Assembly (NCBI GenBank): GCA_958496175.1 | Contig: OY292280.1 | Coordinates: 992,001 to 1,056,000 of the forward strand | Origin: Sisyra terminalis | Taxonomy: Eukaryota; Arthropoda; Insecta; Neuroptera; Sisyridae | Direction: 5' to 3' | Length of the DNA: 64,000 bases | Shown: positions 60,895-64,000 of the stretch, piece after piece | Layout of the letters: every line of letters starts with the position of its first letter | Position numbering within the stretch: the stretch's first letter is position 1 | Translations under genes and position numbers: made by a program | The notes under the pieces: model-generated | The model's input: only the letters and a program-made list of their open reading frames with translations | The model's database searches: none | What the model was told of the DNA's origin: nothing

Positions 60895-61350
60895 GGTTCA
60901 AGTCCATTTTAGCACACCAACAATCTGGCAGCGTTGCATTTTCGATTTTGTTTTTTATTCTATTCGCGATATTTTTGTTAATTTAATTCTAATATGGTAT
61001 AATTCTCTTTTGTAGATAAATTTTGGCTCAAGTGTACTTTAGCACACGCACAATTTGGCAACGTTGCATTTTTGACTTTGTTTTTAATTTAATTCGCGAA
61101 TAAATCGGTCCATAATGAAAATTTAGCCACAAAAGAAAGAATTATACCATATTAGAATTGAATTAACAAAAATATCGGGAATATTATTAAAAACAAAGTC
61201 AAAAATCCAACGTTGCCCGATTGTGGGTGTGCTAAAGTACACTTGAGCCTAAATTTTTATTATGGACCGATTTAATTGCGAGTTTAATTAAAAACAAAGT
61301 CGAAAATGCAACAATACCAGATTGTGGGTGTGCTAAAATGAACTTGAGCT
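60895..61350. mobile_element. Palindromic MITE interrupted by another copy of its own family
   Basis: The outer copy starts GGTTCAAGTCCATTTTAGCA and ends CTAAAATGAACTTGAGCT. Near-duplicated flanks (aaaattag / gaaattag) agree with an 8-bp target duplication. Its centre is split at taaatttt by a complete younger copy (61025-61249). The outer copy is more diverged, which gives a relative age. Confidence 0.88.
61025..61249. mobile_element. 225-bp palindromic MITE, nested, 8-bp TSD
   Basis: GGCTCAAGTGTACTTTAGCA to CTAAAGTACACTTGAGCC. The direct duplication taaatttt lies at 61017-61024 and 61250-61257. It has inserted into the central loop of the outer copy. Confidence 0.93.
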
Positions 61351-63017
61351 GAAATTAGCATTTGAATGAAATCGAAATGGCAGTTGAAACTAATGACATG
61401 ATAGTTCAAATTTTAGATTAATTATTATATATGTATTCCACTTATATCCGAATGTGTTGGGAACTTTATATTTGTTTATGTCTTTACTGAAACATATGCG
61501 TATTATGTATTTTGATATTAAAATCAAATTGTGTTTATAATTGTTTCATATTTTAGTTATCGCTAACCACTTATAGGTAGTGTGCCAGTTCAAGTCCTAC
61601 CGGAAGTGACTACGGCAGTGAATTGAAACATTTGATGAATTATACCAAAGAAGTATAACTTCCTCCATGTGTACATAAGTACATATATCGTTTTTATTGA
61701 AAGTAAAAGTACGATTTTTAATGAAAATGAAATCTTTGAAGTACTTTATTAATGTTTTCAATCAGGTTTAATATTTTTCCTTGGAAATTTCGAACTCTTT
61801 CCCCTCCTTATTTCTACTGTGATGTTATAGCTGGCTATAAAAATATCATTGTCTAATGCATATTAATGTTTTAAGAACTTTAGGTTTTTCCATTAATTTT
61901 CCGTTTTCGGATTTCCTTATCACTTGTTCGTGTTTAATGTAGGATTAGTTTAAAAAATTATTATGTCCTCTACACTTGGACGATATTCGTTTTTTTTTTT
62001 TTTTTTTTTTGTTAAGTGATGTGTATTTATTTCAACCGTTTAGATATAGTTATTGGAAACTTTCGGCTAGTGTGGAGTTATTAACATTCGATTTTGAATA
62101 ATTAACTGTTATACTTACTAAAAAAAAAAGAATTTCTCAGTTGGCCTTGAATTGTTATATCATTTGTATTTACCTGATTTTTATACAATCGTGCGTCATT
62201 TGTTCGTATCATTAGTAGCCATAAAGACAAAAATTTGGTCCACTTGTATAATCAACTAACCGCATTTTTTTTTTGTTGATAAAACTCACCAAAAAAGAAA
62301 ATGAATTGATTCCAAATTTCCATGAAAGATTTGAAAATGAAAAACAGGCGAATTATCTTCAAAGAATAGTGGTGTTTGATAGTACCCCGCAGTCGTATCA
62401 CTTCATTGTTGATATTTTGCAAATACTAACCACATTGGCAACAATCAATGTAAGTGCTTTTTTTTATCAATTTTCATTAAGTTCCTCGAGAAACCTTGAA
62501 AAGTCAATATTTTTCGGTCGTCTTTTCCAATATAAACGCCAAAGAAAACCAAATTCGTACATTATCAAAACAAATTTCTCAGTGGTTCATTATTGGTTCA
62601 TTAACGTCCTCTTTACTGTTTGGTGATTTTTTTAAGTAGGTAAGCAATTTATTTAATTAATTAATTCCCTCTAAAACTATTTCAACTGTAATCAAAACCG
62701 GTACTTTTATTGATCCTTGGACAACTGATCTCTCGACAATTCTTCCTTAAAATCGGTTTGTCTAATCATGCGCAACTCAACGCCAAAAACAAAACACTTT
62801 TCCATTGTTGTAGAAAAGATTTATAGCCCAAAACTCCGCGATGGTCAAATTTTCGTTATTTTATAAAAGCTGAATTTTTTTTTGGGAATATATCCAACAC
62901 GGGAAAATATAAAAGCCAGTTTTTCAATATTTTTATACAATCTTATCCTCCATTGCCAGACACTGCACGATTTCAACCTCCTGCCAGACATCCCTAAAAA
63001 TTGACAGAACAGACAAA
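61351..63017. other. Intergenic DNA with a fragment of the 1.1-kb repeat
   Basis: About 61355-61640 matches, with divergence, one end of the 1.1-kb repeat (GACAGTTGAAACTAATGACATGAT..; GTGCCAGTT...CTAC.GGAAG). A T-run lies at 61991-62010. 62252-62450 is an open frame without an ATG whose product (IPNFHERFENEKQANYLQR..) looks more protein-like than its neighbours and ends at a possible GTAAGT donor (62451), but no acceptor precedes it; it may be a gene remnant. Confidence 0.4.
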
Positions 63018-63951
63018 TAGTAAAAATTGGTGATTGAATGAAATCAAAATGACAATTGAAACCAACAACAACAATCATTTAGTTCAAATTTGAAACAATT
63101 ATGTTTGGATTTCACTCACACGTATATGTTTACAATATTTGTTCTTAATCTTTGCCAACTTATGCACATACGTTTGCCTATTATCAAATAAACTTATTAA
63201 AATTTAAACAATATATAAAATACATTGTAGTGAGGGGTGGACTAAGGCCTAGGTCCGAAAATTAAATTTTTAATTTTTATAGTTAATTTTTATTTATATT
63301 TAACAGAAAAACGGGATATTCATAATTATTGCTGTAACGAATCCAAATTATGCCGAATCGTTAATTGCTAAAATTGACAAGTGTGATAGGCCCATAATTA
63401 TAATGTTGCCTAAGGCCTGCATTAGGCTTTATTTATGTTATATGGATTACAAAAGTAAACAATAAATAAATTTGAACAAATGACTAACTTATGCACAGAT
63501 GCGTATTGAGATTGCCAAGCAATCCTCCTCAGTAATATTGGATCACTCCGTAATTGGTATGCGATGAGAAATTGAGATCAATCCGTAACTATTTTGTGGC
63601 TCATCACATAGCAGTTACGGAACGATCCAGTACTACTTGATAACCACTTAAGAAAATTGCTGGGTAATCGAAATATGTATCTGGGCAATACATCAGTATA
63701 ATACATTTGTTTGAACTTTTGTTCAAATTTATGTTTATAGTAAATTATTTTACATAAATAAGACCACAATATATTTTATATGTTGTTTATACTTTAATAA
63801 GTCAATCAAATAATAGACAAACGTTTGTGCATAAGTCAGCAAAGAGTAAGAACAAATATTGTAATCTCATTGTTTCAAATCTGAACCAATTGATTGTTGT
63901 TATTGGTTTCAACTATTATTTCGATTGCATTCAATTGCCAATTTTTAATAT
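63018..63951. mobile_element. ~930-bp foldback element enclosing a CTGAGGA..GAAA-type repeat
   Basis: The arms at about 63018-63216 and 63783-63951 are inverted copies: AAAATTGGTGATTGAATGAAAT, CAACAACAATCA, TTTGCCAACTTATGCACA.ACGTTTG and inverses. The outer words match the ends of the 1.1-kb repeat. Between them lies a repeat of the 3-kb palindrome family (63500-63780), itself partly inverted. No transposase is present. Confidence 0.65.
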
Positions 63952-64000
63952 TTGTTAATATATTTCTTTGCTAATTTTCTTCAAATTGGTTCTAACGATT

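Noticed and set aside
62252..62450. Possible coding exon with GTAAGT donor
   Set aside because: There is no ATG and no acceptor AG between the upstream stop and the frame, and no homologous family was recognised; a gene remnant at best.

Overview
This is eukaryotic DNA from an insect. It is AT-rich, genes are split by short GT-AG introns with pyrimidine-rich acceptors, and intergenic and intronic DNA is packed with short foldback and MITE-like repeats. Several proteins have insect-type partners (a dusky-like ZP-domain protein, a rolling-stone family protein). I cannot name the order or species from sequence alone. There is no bacterial, plasmid, phage or CRISPR signal.

Layout: 1-8.4 kb is repeat-rich and has no convincing gene. 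8.85-20.4 kb is a plus-strand ZP-domain gene (dusky-like): a putative TATA promoter and 5' UTR exon, an 8.8-kb first intron full of repeats, a signal-peptide exon and a long ZP exon. 20.4-24.5 kb is intergenic. 24.57-26.54 kb (minus) is Nischarin (PX domain plus leucine-rich repeats). It lies head-to-head, 395 bp apart, with Vezatin (26.93-30.49 kb, plus). 31.5 kb holds a possible small membrane-protein ORF. 35.1-37.6 kb is a rolling-stone-like multipass protein. 39.0-40.6 kb (minus) is ribosomal protein L22, head-to-head with the autophagy gene Atg8a/GABARAP (40.9-42.7 kb, plus). The 317 bp between their start codons contains a perfect CLEAR-type palindrome, GTCACGTGAC. 45.0-46.7 kb is an SLC35F6-type transporter. 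48.1-56.5 kb is RNA exonuclease 1 (REXO1) in 14 coding exons, one of them 16 nt long. 58.4-60.0 kb is a short synaptophysin-family protein. 60-64 kb is again repeat-rich.

The eight main conserved multi-exon models other than the dusky-like gene were assembled exon by exon; every junction keeps phase with canonical GT-AG sites. They look like ordinary single-copy cellular genes with no operon-like relationship; the only likely co-regulation is at the two head-to-head promoters.

The repeat fraction is the most unusual part. (1) A ~225-bp palindromic MITE with GGCTCA termini and 8-bp target duplications is present in many copies, including one copy nested inside another and an old copy carried within a larger foldback element. 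(2) A ~155-bp MITE has clear 9-bp target duplications (Mutator-like). (3) Three otherwise unrelated repeats share a CTGARGA-A-stem-GAAA core that resembles half of a hammerhead ribozyme and is seen in Penelope-like elements; two of them form near-perfect head-to-head inverted dimers. (4) A ~1.1-kb repeat is present twice in inverted orientation with a conserved short ORF.
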